The position numbers and the translations under genes are program-made. Shown here in pieces: positions 7,417-15,949 of a stretch of DNA of 25,567 nt. Source of the DNA: TC-15 sp034437275 (GTDB lineage Bacteria; Chloroflexota; Anaerolineae; Aggregatilineales; Aggregatilineaceae). The notes below the pieces were generated by a model. The model was not told where the DNA came from and made no database searches. It saw only the letters and a program-made list of their open reading frames with translations. The DNA lies in contig DAOTUD010000022.1 in NCBI GenBank assembly GCA_034437275.1, forward strand, positions 1 to 25,567, written 5' to 3'. The stretch's first letter is position 1; every line of letters starts with the position of its first letter.

Positions 7417-10400
7417 CTACACTTCCGGGCTTTTGGGCAGGTGTTTGAGCACCAGCAGCGTGATATCGTCGAACTGCGGTTCGCCCGCCGTGAACTTGTC
7501 CAGCGCCTCCAGGATGCCCTGCGTGATCTCCTGGGCGGAGCGATGGCGCAGCGTGGCGACGGTCGATTGCAGCCCGATCACGTCGAATTCGGTCTGGTCG
7601 GAGCGGTGCGCCTCGGTCACGCCGTCGGTATACGCCACCAGGATATCGCCCGGCTCTAGCGTGACGACGTCCTCGTTGAGCGTGATCTCGGACACCACAC
7701 CCAGCGCAATGCCGCGCGTGTTGATCTGCTCGGTGTTACCGTTGGCGCGGATCACAATCGGCGGGTTGTGCCCGGCGCTGCAAAAGGCGACCTCCCCGGT
7801 GCGCGTATCCCACAGCCCGTACCACACCGTGACGAACAACTCGGAGCGCGTGTCGCGCAGCAGGACCTCGTTCACGCGCAGCAGCGTTTCGGCGGGCGCT
7901 TCGCGGTTGGAGCCGACCGCGCGCAGCAGGGTGCGGCTGAGGGCCATGAACAGCGCAGCGGGCACGCCTTTGTCGGCCACGTCGGCCACGACCAGCGCCC
8001 AGCGGTGCTCGTCCACCAGGAAGAAATCGTAAAAATCGCCGCCGACCTGCCGCGCCGCCCGGTAGTACGCGGTCACGTCCCAGCCGGGCACGCGGGGGAA
8101 GGTATCCGGCAGGAAGCTGGTCTGGATGCCGCGCGCGACTTCGAGTTCGCGCTCCAGGCGCTCGGCGGCGGCGGCCTCCGCGATCAGGCGTGCGTTTTCC
8201 AGCGCGAGCGCGGTCTGGTGCGCGATGCCGTTGAGGATATTCAGGCGGCGCTGGTCGATGGAACCGCCCAGCGCGGGATGGTCCACGATCATCGCGCCGA
8301 CCTGGTGCCCGCGCGCCACCAGCGGCAGCCCCAGCAGCGCCGGGCTTTCGAACAACCGCTGCAGGATCGGCGGCAGCGGGCAGTCCGTGCCAACGCCGCA
8401 CGCCACCGGCTCGCCCGCCTCGGCCATGTGCATCAGAAAGCGCCCGTCCTCCCCGGTGAAGGTCAGTTCGGCGAAGGTGGCGCGGTTTTCGGCGCTCAGC
8501 CCCCACGACATGCCGCCCGCGAAGCGCTCCTCGCCCGGCTCCCACTTCATCACCCCGCAGCGTTCGACGCCGACTAGCAGCGGCGTCAGGCGCACGATGG
8601 TTTCCAGGCTTTGGTCAGGGTCGATCTGGGTGTTGACCGCCTCGGCCACCTGCAGCAGCGCAGTGCTGACCCAGGCTTCCTCCTGCTGGGCGGCGAAAAG
8701 CTGCGCGCTCTCGATGGCAAGCGCGGCCTGGTTGGCGATACCGCTGACCAGTTCGATCTTGCGGTTGCTCATCGGCTCGGAGCCTTCACGCTGGCCGATC
8801 AGGATCAGGCCCATCAATTCCCCTTTGGCGAACAGCGGCAGCACCACCCCCTGCCCGATGTCAATGTCGATGGGCAGGTTCGTCGGCGGCGGGCTGTCGC
8901 TGTCGATCAGGATCGGCTGCCCGTCATGCTTGAGCTGGGCCAGCAGCGGCCACGTCAGCGGCGTCAGCGTGAAGCCGGTCAGCGCGTTGGTGATCTCCGG
9001 GCGCGTCCCGGCCAGCTCGACCACGCGGTAGGTGTTGGGATCGTCGGCCAGCACCACCGCGCTCCACTGCACGCCGACCAGCAGCGGCGTGATGCGCGCC
9101 ACCGTGCTCAGCACGTCGTCCAGGCTGGTGGCGCGGGCGGTGGCTTCGGCCACCTGCAGCAGCGCGGTACTGACCCAGGCTTCCTCGCGCTGGGCCATGT
9201 AAAGCTGCGCGTTGGTGATGGCGACGGCGGCCTGGTTGGCGAACGTGTTGATGATCTCGTTGTCCTCCGGGGTGAAGCCGTCCGGCCCGGTGCGCTCCAG
9301 GACCAGATACCCGATCGGATCGCCGGCGACGGTAAGCTGCACCATGATCGTGTCGTGGTTGTCGTGGGGATTTTCCGGCTCGTCCGGCGCGCTCATCGCG
9401 TGCAGCACGTCGACCAGCCGGTTTTCGTCCACCTCGCCCGCCGGGATCAGCGCGTCCCACACCCCGGCATCCGCCAACGTGATATCACCCTGCGCCGCGC
9501 TGATCTGGTAGGCGTCGTCTTCGGAGTCGTAAAGCAGGATCATGCCGGCGGTGTAATCCACCACGCGCTCCAGCCCGGTCAGGATGCCGTCCAGCACGCT
9601 GTTGAGGTCCAGCGACGACCCGAGCACCGTGCTCAGTTCGCGCAGCGTCTCGGAGAGCATCCGGCGGCGCGTCTCGTTGGCGAACAACGTCGCGTTGCGC
9701 AGCGCAACCGCGACCGTATCGGCCAGCGCCTGGATCAGGGCGACATCGTCCCCGCTGAAGACATCGCGCTCCGTGCTCTGGATATCGAACACGCCCAGGA
9801 TGTGCGACCCCATGCGGATCGGAACCGCCATCTCGCTCTGCGTGTCTTCCATGCCGGGGCCGGGATGGTAGTTGGGTTCGGCATGGACATCCCCGCTGTA
9901 CAGCGGCTGCCCGGTGCGCGCCACCTTGGGGATCAGCCCCTCGGCCTGGATGTCGTAGGCCAGCTTCTCCAGCGCCCAGCGCCCGCTGTGCACGCCGCTG
10001 CCGCTGCGAAACACCAGCCGGTCCCCTACGCGCAGGAACAGGTGCACCCGCCCATAGCCCAGGTGATCGGTCACCAGATCGACCACCTCGTCGAGCAGGT
10101 CGTCGATATCCAGGATCGAGACCAGCGCGCGCGCGACCTCGGTCATGGCGTTGACGCGCTCGGTCTGCCGCCGCTCGGCGTCGTAGCTCTGCGCCTCCTG
10201 GATGGCGATGGCAAGCTGCCCGGAGAGCGTCTCCAGCGTGAACACGTCGTCGGTGTCGAAAGCGTCGAGCCGGTTACTCTGCACGTCGAGCACGCCCAGC
10301 ACCCGGTTTTGGGTGATTAGCGGCACACAGATTTCGGAGCGCGTGGCTTCGAGCGTCACCGTCGCCAGGTAGCGCTCGTCCGCGCTGACGTTGGGGGCCA

Positions 10401-11301
10401 GCGCGGGTTGGGCGTGGGTCAAGGCCCAGCCGACCAGCCCCTGGTCGCGGCGCAGCACGATATCGTCCGGGTTGAGTTTGGCGTGGCTGCTGGCCTTGAG
10501 CACAATCGTGCCGGTTTTGGGCGCGGGGATGAAGATATTGACCGCGTAATAGCCGAACGCCTCGCGGATCTGCGTCACAATCTGGCGAAACAGGTCCGGC
10601 AAGGGCTGGGTGGCTGTGATCTGCCGCGACACATCGTTGATCAACTGGAGCTGGCGGGCCTGCTCCTGGGTGGCTTCGAAGGTTTGCGCGTTGCGCAGCG
10701 GGCTGGAAGCCTGGTTCGCCAGCAGCGTGAGCAGCCGCATGTCCTCGTCGTTAAAGCTGTTGGGGCGGTCGCTCTGGATGGCGATCACGCCCAGCACGCT
10801 CCCGGCGGAGATCAGCGGCGCGAAGATCGCCGAGCGCGCCGGCTTGACGGTGTAATGGCTGGGCCGCGCGGGCAGCGACTCCCATTCGCGCTGGAAATCC
10901 CGCACCAGCAGGCCGCTGCCGGTGCGCCGAATCCAGCCGATGATGCCGGCGTCGGCCTGCCCTTCGAAATTCTGGGCGGGCAGCCGTTCGGCGTCCTTCA
11001 GCCAGACTTTGATCGCGTAATCTTTGCCTTCAAACAGGCCGATCTGGAAGTTGCGGGTGTCGACGATGCGCGTCGCCTGCTGGTAGACGACCTCGCACAG
11101 CGCATCGACCTTAAGCTGGACGCTGAGGATCGCGTTGCCGACCCCGGCCAGGATGTCGAGTTCGGGGCTGGTGCGTTCGTGGGCGGCCAGCGTGACGCCG
11201 CGCGCCCGTCCGCGCCAGTAGCCAGCAATCAGTCCCAGGCCCACCCCGCCAACGGCCAGGGTAGCGCCGACCACCATCACAACGATCAGCGTGGTGTTCA
11301 C
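7417..11301 (-). CDS. Six-GAF sensor protein phosphatase (SpoIIE/PP2C type)
   Basis: This 1294-residue protein has one N-terminal membrane segment (~4-28), six consecutive GAF domains (roughly 50-205, 220-375, 385-540, 550-700, 710-870, 880-1045) and a C-terminal SpoIIE-type PP2C phosphatase (~1075-1290). Phosphatase motifs are intact: VGGDFYDFF (Asp1089), VADVADKG (Asp1107, Asp1110), CSAGHNPP, AYTDGVTEA and FDDITLLVL (Asp1278/1279), the usual metal ligands. A coiled linker (AERLERELEVARGIQTSFLP) joins the last GAF to the phosphatase, as in RsbU-like proteins. It should dephosphorylate the STAS antagonists encoded upstream in the same operon, in response to ligands or redox signals sensed by the GAF domains. 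GAF5 and GAF6 begin with nearly identical EEAWVSTALLQVAEA segments, evidence of internal duplication. It starts 21 bases after the preceding gene. Confidence 0.88.
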   Translation of the reverse strand: MNTTLIVVMVVGATLAVGGVGLGLIAGYWRGRARGVTLAAHERTSPELDILAGVGNAILSVQLKVDALCEVVYQQATRIVDTRNFQIGLFEGKDYAIKVWLKDAERLPAQNFEGQADAGIIGWIRRTGSGLLVRDFQREWESLPARPSHYTVKPARSAIFAPLISAGSVLGVIAIQSDRPNSFNDEDMRLLTLLANQASSPLRNAQTFEATQEQARQLQLINDVSRQITATQPLPDLFRQIVTQIREAFGYYAVNIFIPAPKTGTIVLKASSHAKLNPDDIVLRRDQGLVGWALTHAQPALAPNVSADERYLATVTLEATRSEICVPLITQNRVLGVLDVQSNRLDAFDTDDVFTLETLSGQLAIAIQEAQSYDAERRQTERVNAMTEVARALVSILDIDDLLDEVVDLVTDHLGYGRVHLFLRVGDRLVFRSGSGVHSGRWALEKLAYDIQAEGLIPKVARTGQPLYSGDVHAEPNYHPGPGMEDTQSEMAVPIRMGSHILGVFDIQSTERDVFSGDDVALIQALADTVAVALRNATLFANETRRRMLSETLRELSTVLGSSLDLNSVLDGILTGLERVVDYTAGMILLYDSEDDAYQISAAQGDITLADAGVWDALIPAGEVDENRLVDVLHAMSAPDEPENPHDNHDTIMVQLTVAGDPIGYLVLERTGPDGFTPEDNEIINTFANQAAVAITNAQLYMAQREEAWVSTALLQVAEATARATSLDDVLSTVARITPLLVGVQWSAVVLADDPNTYRVVELAGTRPEITNALTGFTLTPLTWPLLAQLKHDGQPILIDSDSPPPTNLPIDIDIGQGVVLPLFAKGELMGLILIGQREGSEPMSNRKIELVSGIANQAALAIESAQLFAAQQEEAWVSTALLQVAEAVNTQIDPDQSLETIVRLTPLLVGVERCGVMKWEPGEERFAGGMSWGLSAENRATFAELTFTGEDGRFLMHMAEAGEPVACGVGTDCPLPPILQRLFESPALLGLPLVARGHQVGAMIVDHPALGGSIDQRRLNILNGIAHQTALALENARLIAEAAAAERLERELEVARGIQTSFLPDTFPRVPGWDVTAYYRAARQVGGDFYDFFLVDEHRWALVVADVADKGVPAALFMALSRTLLRAVGSNREAPAETLLRVNEVLLRDTRSELFVTVWYGLWDTRTGEVAFCSAGHNPPIVIRANGNTEQINTRGIALGVVSEITLNEDVVTLEPGDILVAYTDGVTEAHRSDQTEFDVIGLQSTVATLRHRSAQEITQGILEALDKFTAGEPQFDDITLLVLKHLPKSPEV

Positions 11302-11322
11302 AGGGCACCTCTGCCGGAATAA

Positions 11323-12126
11323 TCAGCTTTTAGAAGAACGAGCAGCGACCGCATCATCGAGGGTGGGAAAGATCTCAAACAGCATGTCGAACCCCACCAT
11401 CTCAAAAATCTCGACGATGCGGGGTTGCAGGCCGCTGAGAAAAACGTTGCCGTCGTGGTCCTGGGCACGCCGCCAGGCCGAAACCAACACCTTCAATCCG
11501 CCACTGGCGATATATTCCACCGCACCCATATCTACAAACAGCCAGTACCGCCCCTGCTCAAGCTGCGTACTGAGCGTTTTTTCGAGCTTGGGGCTGGTGC
11601 TGCTGTCGAGCCGTCCTTCGAGCGACACGACGACGCCCTCGTCGTCAAGCTGGCGTGTGGGGAACAGATCATCCACCTCGTCAGCCGCCGGGGCTGCCGG
11701 GTGGGTAGCAGGCAGATTTTTGTAGAGTGTCAGATGGTTTTTGCCTTCATTGCGCGCGTAAGTGACGTCGTCCATCAGCTTACGGATGAAGTAAATGCCC
11801 CACCCGCCGGGTTCGCGCTCGTCCAGTTCGCTGGACGGGTCGGGTGCTTCGTGTTCGAGCGGGTTGAAGGTCGGTCCATCGTCGATAATCGTGATCACAA
11901 AGCGGGCCTGCTGGGTGGCACAGGTTACTTCGATCTGGCGTTCGTCGCCCTGGTACGCATAGCCATGCTCGATCACATTCGTGAGGGCCTCATCTACCGC
12001 CATCTGGCAATGGTAGACGGCACGCTCGTCGAGGCCGGCGTCTTCGGCGACCTCGACGACAAAATCACACGCATCACGTACTTCTTGAAGGCGGGCGGAG
12101 ATAACAAGGCGTCTCACTTCGCCCAT
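11323..12126 (-). CDS. RsbW/SpoIIAB-like Ser kinase fused to a STAS domain
   Basis: This 267-residue cytoplasmic protein has two parts. Residues 1-140 form a GHKL ATPase of the anti-sigma-factor kinase type: N box DEALTNVIEHGY (Glu46, Asn50), G1 box DDGPTFNP (Asp83, Gly84) and G2 box GGWGIYFIRKLMD (107-119). Residues ~160-262 form a STAS domain with YIASGGLKVLVSAW; Ser208 aligns with the phosphorylated serine of SpoIIAA/RsbV. In classical partner switching the kinase and its STAS substrate are separate chains, so this fusion could phosphorylate itself or bind free STAS proteins in competition. It lies between two free-standing STAS genes and the phosphatase gene, all on one strand with short gaps. 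Its target (sigma factor or other partner) is not in the window. Confidence 0.85.
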   Translation of the reverse strand: MGEVRRLVISARLQEVRDACDFVVEVAEDAGLDERAVYHCQMAVDEALTNVIEHGYAYQGDERQIEVTCATQQARFVITIIDDGPTFNPLEHEAPDPSSELDEREPGGWGIYFIRKLMDDVTYARNEGKNHLTLYKNLPATHPAAPAADEVDDLFPTRQLDDEGVVVSLEGRLDSSTSPKLEKTLSTQLEQGRYWLFVDMGAVEYIASGGLKVLVSAWRRAQDHDGNVFLSGLQPRIVEIFEMVGFDMLFEIFPTLDDAVAARSSKS

Positions 12127-12168
12127 GTAGGGGTTCCTCAGTCGATTAGTGTGCTGATAGGATAAGAC

Positions 12169-12507
12169 TTAGAAGCTGCCGACAGCCTCTACCTGGGTCG
12201 CGTAAATCTCAAAAATGGTGTCCAGCCCGGCCAGTTCCAACACTTCCTTCACGCGCGCGGACGGGTTGGCAATGCGCAGGTCGCCGCCGCCGCGCTTGAC
12301 GCGCTTGAGCACGCGCACCATCTCGCGCAGCCCAGCGCTGCTCATGTACTCCACGCCCCCCAGATCGAGCACCATGTTGTTACGCCCGTCGTCGACCGCT
12401 TTGTCCAGGGCACCCCCCAGTTCGGTCGCGTTGGTGCTGTCGACACGCCCGATAATTTCGAACAGTTGAACCCGCTTCATTTCAGAAGAATTGATTTCCA
12501 TAACCAT
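12169..12507 (-). CDS. STAS-domain anti-sigma factor antagonist
   Basis: This 112-residue single STAS-domain protein of the SpoIIAA/RsbV type has the core LFEIIGRVDSTNATEL, the strand MVLDLGGVEYMSSAGLREMV and a C-terminal helix. Ser57 in YMSSAGL is the expected phosphorylation site. Unphosphorylated STAS proteins bind and sequester the anti-sigma kinase. The start at 12507 (MVMEIN) is chosen because an AGGAG ribosome-binding site lies 11 bases upstream; the ATG at 12501 is an alternative. It is 42 bases upstream of the kinase-STAS fusion and 76 bases downstream of a paralogous STAS gene. Confidence 0.88.
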   Translation of the reverse strand: MVMEINSSEMKRVQLFEIIGRVDSTNATELGGALDKAVDDGRNNMVLDLGGVEYMSSAGLREMVRVLKRVKRGGGDLRIANPSARVKEVLELAGLDTIFEIYATQVEAVGSF

Positions 12508-12583
12508 ATTGTCGTTTGCTCCTTTCGCGCAATGCCGGGGATTATACCACCAATCGGCGTTGGCGCTAATCACGGCAGAACGG

Positions 12584-12919
12584 CTACTGATAACTCTCCA
12601 CGGCGGCGACGTCGCGGGGGTAGATGGCGAGTGTTTTGTCCAGCCCGGCCAGCGCCAGCACCGACTCCACGCGCTCCGACGGATTGGCCAGCCGCAGGTC
12701 GCCGTCCATGTCGCGTGCCCGCTTGAAGGCGTTGACAATCGCCCGCAGGCCCGCACTACTGATATATTCTACATGATCCAGCGCCAGCACAAGCTGGCTG
12801 TGGCCGGCGTCCAGGGCGGTGTCGAACGCGGCGGCCAGGGCGGGCGAATTTTCGCTGTCCAGCCGCCCGGTCGGTTGAATCAGGTGTACGCCTTTGATTT
12901 CGGTTACCTGGATGTCCAT
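12584..12919 (-). CDS. STAS-domain anti-sigma factor antagonist (paralogue)
   Basis: This 111-residue STAS protein is paralogous to the next gene in the operon: VHLIQPTGRLDSENSPAL, then LVLALDHVEYISSAGLRAIV with candidate phospho-acceptor Ser55, then LRLANPSERVESVLALAGL. It is the first gene of the minus-strand operon. The ATG at 12919 has an AAAGGAGC ribosome-binding site about 14 bases upstream, a little far. The in-frame extension further upstream runs through the promoter and is not supported. Two antagonists plus a third STAS fused to the kinase suggest either several inputs or several partners for one switch. Confidence 0.86.
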   Translation of the reverse strand: MDIQVTEIKGVHLIQPTGRLDSENSPALAAAFDTALDAGHSQLVLALDHVEYISSAGLRAIVNAFKRARDMDGDLRLANPSERVESVLALAGLDKTLAIYPRDVAAVESYQ

Positions 12920-12949
12920 AATGATTGAGCCAAGCTCCTTTCGCTGGCT

Positions 12950-12958
12950 ATTATAGCA
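12950..12958 (-). promoter_or_regulatory. Extended -10 promoter of the STAS/kinase/phosphatase operon
   Basis: Read on the minus strand, the sequence TGC-TATAAT (12958-12950) is a perfect extended -10 element. No good -35 box is present at the usual spacing. Transcription would start near 12943, giving a leader of about 24 nt before the ATG at 12919. Confidence 0.6.
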
Positions 12959-12968
12959 TTGGATCGCA

Positions 12969-12974
12969 TACAAT
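12969..12974 (+). promoter_or_regulatory. Possible -10 box for the Ser/Thr kinase gene
   Basis: TACAAT lies on the plus strand about 42 bases before the GTG start at 13016. No matching -35 box was found, so this is weak. If real, it sits back to back with the minus-strand promoter and the two could interfere. Confidence 0.3.
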
Positions 12975-13015
12975 GGAGAGGTCGATTTTGTGCGCAGCAT
13001 ACAGGTGAGGGTAGT

Positions 13016-14116
13016 GTGAACATTTGGAATCTGGTTGGGCAGCAGTTGGGACAATACGAACTTCGCGAGTTGTTAGGACGCGGCGGGATGGGCGTGGTGT
13101 ATCGCGCCTACCAGGCCGATCTCAAGCGCGAAGTGGCGCTCAAGGTGCTGGCCCCGGCGCTGGCCGAACAGCCGAACTATCGCGCGCGCTTCGACCGCGA
13201 GGCCGAGATGGCCGCCGGGCTGGAGCACGCGCACATCATCCCCGTCTACGATTACGGCCTGATCGGGTCGCACAGCTACGTGGTGATGCGCCTGCTGGAA
13301 GGCGGATCGCTGGCGCGGCGCATCGCCCGGCACGCACGCGGCGAACGCCCCCGCCCCACCCTGACCGCCATCGCGGCGCTGCTGCAGCAAGTCGGCAGCG
13401 CGCTGGACTACGCGCACAGCCAGAATGTGATCCACCGCGATGTCAAACCCAGCAACATCCTGTTCGACCGGCAGGGCAACGCTTACCTGGTCGATTTCGG
13501 GATCGCGCAGTTGGCCTACCCGGCGCAGCAGGGGCGCATCTCGCCGACCTCGGCCTCGTACCACTCCCCGGAGCAGTGGCTCTCCGGCGATGTGACCCCG
13601 GCGGCGGACCAGTACGCGCTGGCCATCACGGCGTTTCTGCTGGTGACGGGCCACCTCCCCCCGCCCGACGACCGCACGCCGGACGCCGTGCGCATCGCAC
13701 GGCCCAATGTGCCCGACGCGGTAGCGACGGTGCTGGCGCGGGCGATGGCTCCGCAGCCGGACGAGCGCTTCCCGTCGGTGACGGACTTCGCCGCCGCGTT
13801 CAGTCGTGCGCTGGGCACGGCACGCCCGGTGCAGACCGATTTCTTCGCGGAGCCGGACGCGCCGCCGGTGCACAAGAACCGCGTAGTCCAGACTGGCGTC
13901 GGCATCGTGCTGGCCGCGCTGCTGCTGGCGGTGATCGTGCTGCTGGTGTTCCCCAGCCTGGACTCGGAGTCGGACGCAAGCCAGCGGCGGCAAACGCTGC
14001 TGGCCCAGACCCAGGACGCCATCGAAGCCACCCAGACCGCCTACGCAACACGCTCGTCGCCCATCGAATCGGCGGCGGTCAGTACGCCGGTGATGTCCCC
14101 CATCCGCGAGGAGTAA
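13016..14116 (+). CDS. Membrane-anchored Ser/Thr protein kinase (PknB-like)
   Basis: This 366-residue Hanks-type kinase has the glycine loop GRGGMGVVYRAY (21-32), VALKVL with catalytic Lys43, the catalytic loop HRDVKPSNILF (His140-Arg-Asp142), DFGIAQ (Asp160) and an SPEQW activation-segment end, so it looks active. A single membrane helix (~292-315) follows. The remaining ~50 residues (TQDAIEATQTAYATRSS) have no PASTA or other sensor domain, so any extracytoplasmic part is very short. The GTG at 13016 is preceded by GGTGAGG and fits the family N-terminus (LGQYELRELLG); a TTG at 12959 is less likely. It is divergent from the STAS operon and six bases upstream of a membrane-protein gene. STAS proteins or the GAF phosphatase are plausible substrates, but this is inference. 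Confidence 0.87.
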   Translation: MNIWNLVGQQLGQYELRELLGRGGMGVVYRAYQADLKREVALKVLAPALAEQPNYRARFDREAEMAAGLEHAHIIPVYDYGLIGSHSYVVMRLLEGGSLARRIARHARGERPRPTLTAIAALLQQVGSALDYAHSQNVIHRDVKPSNILFDRQGNAYLVDFGIAQLAYPAQQGRISPTSASYHSPEQWLSGDVTPAADQYALAITAFLLVTGHLPPPDDRTPDAVRIARPNVPDAVATVLARAMAPQPDERFPSVTDFAAAFSRALGTARPVQTDFFAEPDAPPVHKNRVVQTGVGIVLAALLLAVIVLLVFPSLDSESDASQRRQTLLAQTQDAIEATQTAYATRSSPIESAAVSTPVMSPIREE

Positions 14117-14122
14117 AGCACG

Positions 14123-15124
14123 ATGCGACGAAAATTCGGGCTGGCGCTGTGGAGCACGGTGCTGCTCGCTTACGGGCTGTTTCTCGCGCAGACGCTGCTG
14201 GCCGGCAGCGATAATCTGACGGCGCGGCTGTTGATCAATGTCGTGCTGACCGGCGGCGTGGCGGGCGCGCTGATGGCGCTCCAGGGGTGGCGCTGGCGCG
14301 ACGTGCACGATCCGCCCCCGGACCCGGCAAACCTGATCCTGGGCGGCGTGGCGGCGCTGGCCGTGTGGCCGGTGGCGTGGTGGCTGATGAACGTCACCGA
14401 CAGCGGCCTGCACGACGTCGCTGGGGCGCTGCCGCTGCCGCACCCGATCCACGATCTGTCCGATTCACTGGCCGGCCTCGACCTGCAACCGCTGGCCTAC
14501 GAACTGTACGTGTTGGGGGCGGTGGTCCTGCTCCCGCTGGCCCAGGGCTGGCTGTTGTGGGGACTGGTCCAACCGGAGCTTGGCGCGCTGGTGGGACGCT
14601 GGCGCGCGGCGTGGGTCGCCGGGCCGGTTGCCGGGCTGGTGATGACGCTCTCCGCCGTGCAAGACGTCACGCTGGGCCAACCTGCGCTGGCCGAAGTGGA
14701 GGGTGTGCAACGGCTGGTGCTGGACGTGGCCCCCACGCTGCCCTGGGGGTTGGCCGCCATCGGGGGCTACGTGCTGCTCGGGTGTGTGGCGGCGCTCAGC
14801 GTGTACCTGACCGGCTCGCCCTGGGCTGGCTTCGCAGCACACGCCACGTTTATGTACGCCAACCTCGCGCTGCGCGATAACCTGGCTGATGCGTTCTTCG
14901 ACAAGGACAACCTGAGCATCGAGTGGCTGACGCTGCTGGTGATCGGCGTCTTCGGGGTGTTCATCGTGCTGCAGGTGATGCGCTACCGCACGCCGCGCCC
15001 ACCGGAGCCAGCACGACCCGCCATCAGCCGGACGGGGCGCGTGTTCCGCGTCGGGCTGGCGGTCGCGCTGCTGGTACTGGCGATTGTCGCCGTCGCCGTG
15101 CTCGATTTCGACGCGCGACTGTAG
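14123..15124 (+). CDS. CPBP-like polytopic membrane protein, degenerate
   Basis: This 333-residue hydrophobic protein has about seven to eight predicted membrane helices, including one at the extreme C-terminus (VGLAVALLVLAIVAVAVL). The segments PLAQGWLLWGLVQPEL and FAAHATFMYANLAL sit where CPBP (CAAX/bacteriocin-processing) proteases carry EExxxR and HxxxN. The double glutamate is missing, so proteolytic activity is unlikely if the assignment is right. The gene starts six bases after the kinase stop with a GAGGAG ribosome-binding site, so the two are co-transcribed and it may be a membrane partner of the kinase. The family call is tentative; what is certain is a polytopic membrane protein. 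Confidence 0.6.
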   Translation: MRRKFGLALWSTVLLAYGLFLAQTLLAGSDNLTARLLINVVLTGGVAGALMALQGWRWRDVHDPPPDPANLILGGVAALAVWPVAWWLMNVTDSGLHDVAGALPLPHPIHDLSDSLAGLDLQPLAYELYVLGAVVLLPLAQGWLLWGLVQPELGALVGRWRAAWVAGPVAGLVMTLSAVQDVTLGQPALAEVEGVQRLVLDVAPTLPWGLAAIGGYVLLGCVAALSVYLTGSPWAGFAAHATFMYANLALRDNLADAFFDKDNLSIEWLTLLVIGVFGVFIVLQVMRYRTPRPPEPARPAISRTGRVFRVGLAVALLVLAIVAVAVLDFDARL

Positions 15125-15146
15125 CACGCCGCAGCTCGCCCCACCA

Positions 15147-15941
15147 CTACACCCGCCGCAGCACGCTCACCAGCAGCCCCAGCAAGCCCACCCCCGCCAG
15201 CGCCAGGATCGGCACAATCGGCGGCAGCCCGCCCTCCGAGCTTTCCGCCGCCGGGGATGTCTTCGGGATCGCCATCCAGGTTGGGGTCTGGGCGGGCGGC
15301 GAGAGTGTGGGCGGCGGCGTGCCGGGCGGAGTCGGCGATTCGCCCGCCGGATCGGCGGTGAAGACCCCGGTCGGCGTGATCATCATCTGCGCGGTGAGCG
15401 TGATCGCCGCGCCGGGCGTGTCCTGGATGGCCTCCAGCGTTTGCTGTTCGGCCAGCACCGCCGGGTCCTGGGTGGGGATATCTTCGGGAGCCAGTTCCGG
15501 GATCAGGTCGGCGTTGCCGCTGATGCGCACCACGCTCTGGTGCACCCAGGCGAAGCCGGTCGGCGCGTCCGGGTAGACGATCTGGTACCACTCGAAGCGC
15601 TTGCCGAGCACATCGTAGGCCGTGCCGGGGAAAATCTGGGCGACGCGGCTGGCGGTAATGTCCGGCTCGGAGCGAATGTTGGTGTTATCGTTGAGCGCCT
15701 CAGCCCGCGCGCGCTCCTGCCACACGGTCGGGGTGCGCGTGGGCGGCACAGTCGGCGTGGTGGTCGGTGTCTCGGACGGGATCAGCAGTTGGGCCGGGGT
15801 CGCGGTGGCGTCCTGCCGCGCGACAGGCTCCCGATCATCTTCACTGTCCTGGTTCGCGTGTACGCTGGCAATCGACGCGCTGATGATCAGCATCACCAGC
15901 AGCAGCGCGAACACCAGCGGGTGTCGTCGTAGAGTCATCAT
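15147..15941 (-). CDS. SH3b-domain exported protein with C-terminal anchor
   Basis: This 264-residue protein has an N-terminal signal/anchor (LVFALLLVMLIISASIASVHA) and a Thr/Pro linker. A bacterial SH3 domain spans ~80-140: NDNTNIRSEPDITASRVAQI, then GKRFEWYQIVYP and TGFAWVHQSVVRI. A long low-complexity Pro/Thr stretch follows, ending in a C-terminal hydrophobic segment (IVPILALAGVGLLGLLVSVL) and RRV. SH3b domains commonly bind cell-wall peptides. Tandem ATGs at 15941/15938 have no clear ribosome-binding site, and the predicted promoter would give a nearly leaderless mRNA. It converges with the CPBP-like gene, 22 bases apart, and follows the beta-lactamase-like gene on the same strand. Confidence 0.75.
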   Translation of the reverse strand: MMTLRRHPLVFALLLVMLIISASIASVHANQDSEDDREPVARQDATATPAQLLIPSETPTTTPTVPPTRTPTVWQERARAEALNDNTNIRSEPDITASRVAQIFPGTAYDVLGKRFEWYQIVYPDAPTGFAWVHQSVVRISGNADLIPELAPEDIPTQDPAVLAEQQTLEAIQDTPGAAITLTAQMMITPTGVFTADPAGESPTPPGTPPPTLSPPAQTPTWMAIPKTSPAAESSEGGLPPIVPILALAGVGLLGLLVSVLRRV

Positions 15942-15949
15942 AGCGCGCT

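Noticed and set aside
8611..10320. Long plus-strand open frame opposite the GAF/SpoIIE gene
   Set aside because: It is a compositional shadow of the real gene (repeated His/Gln/Val/Arg pattern). The minus strand carries six GAF domains and intact phosphatase motifs.
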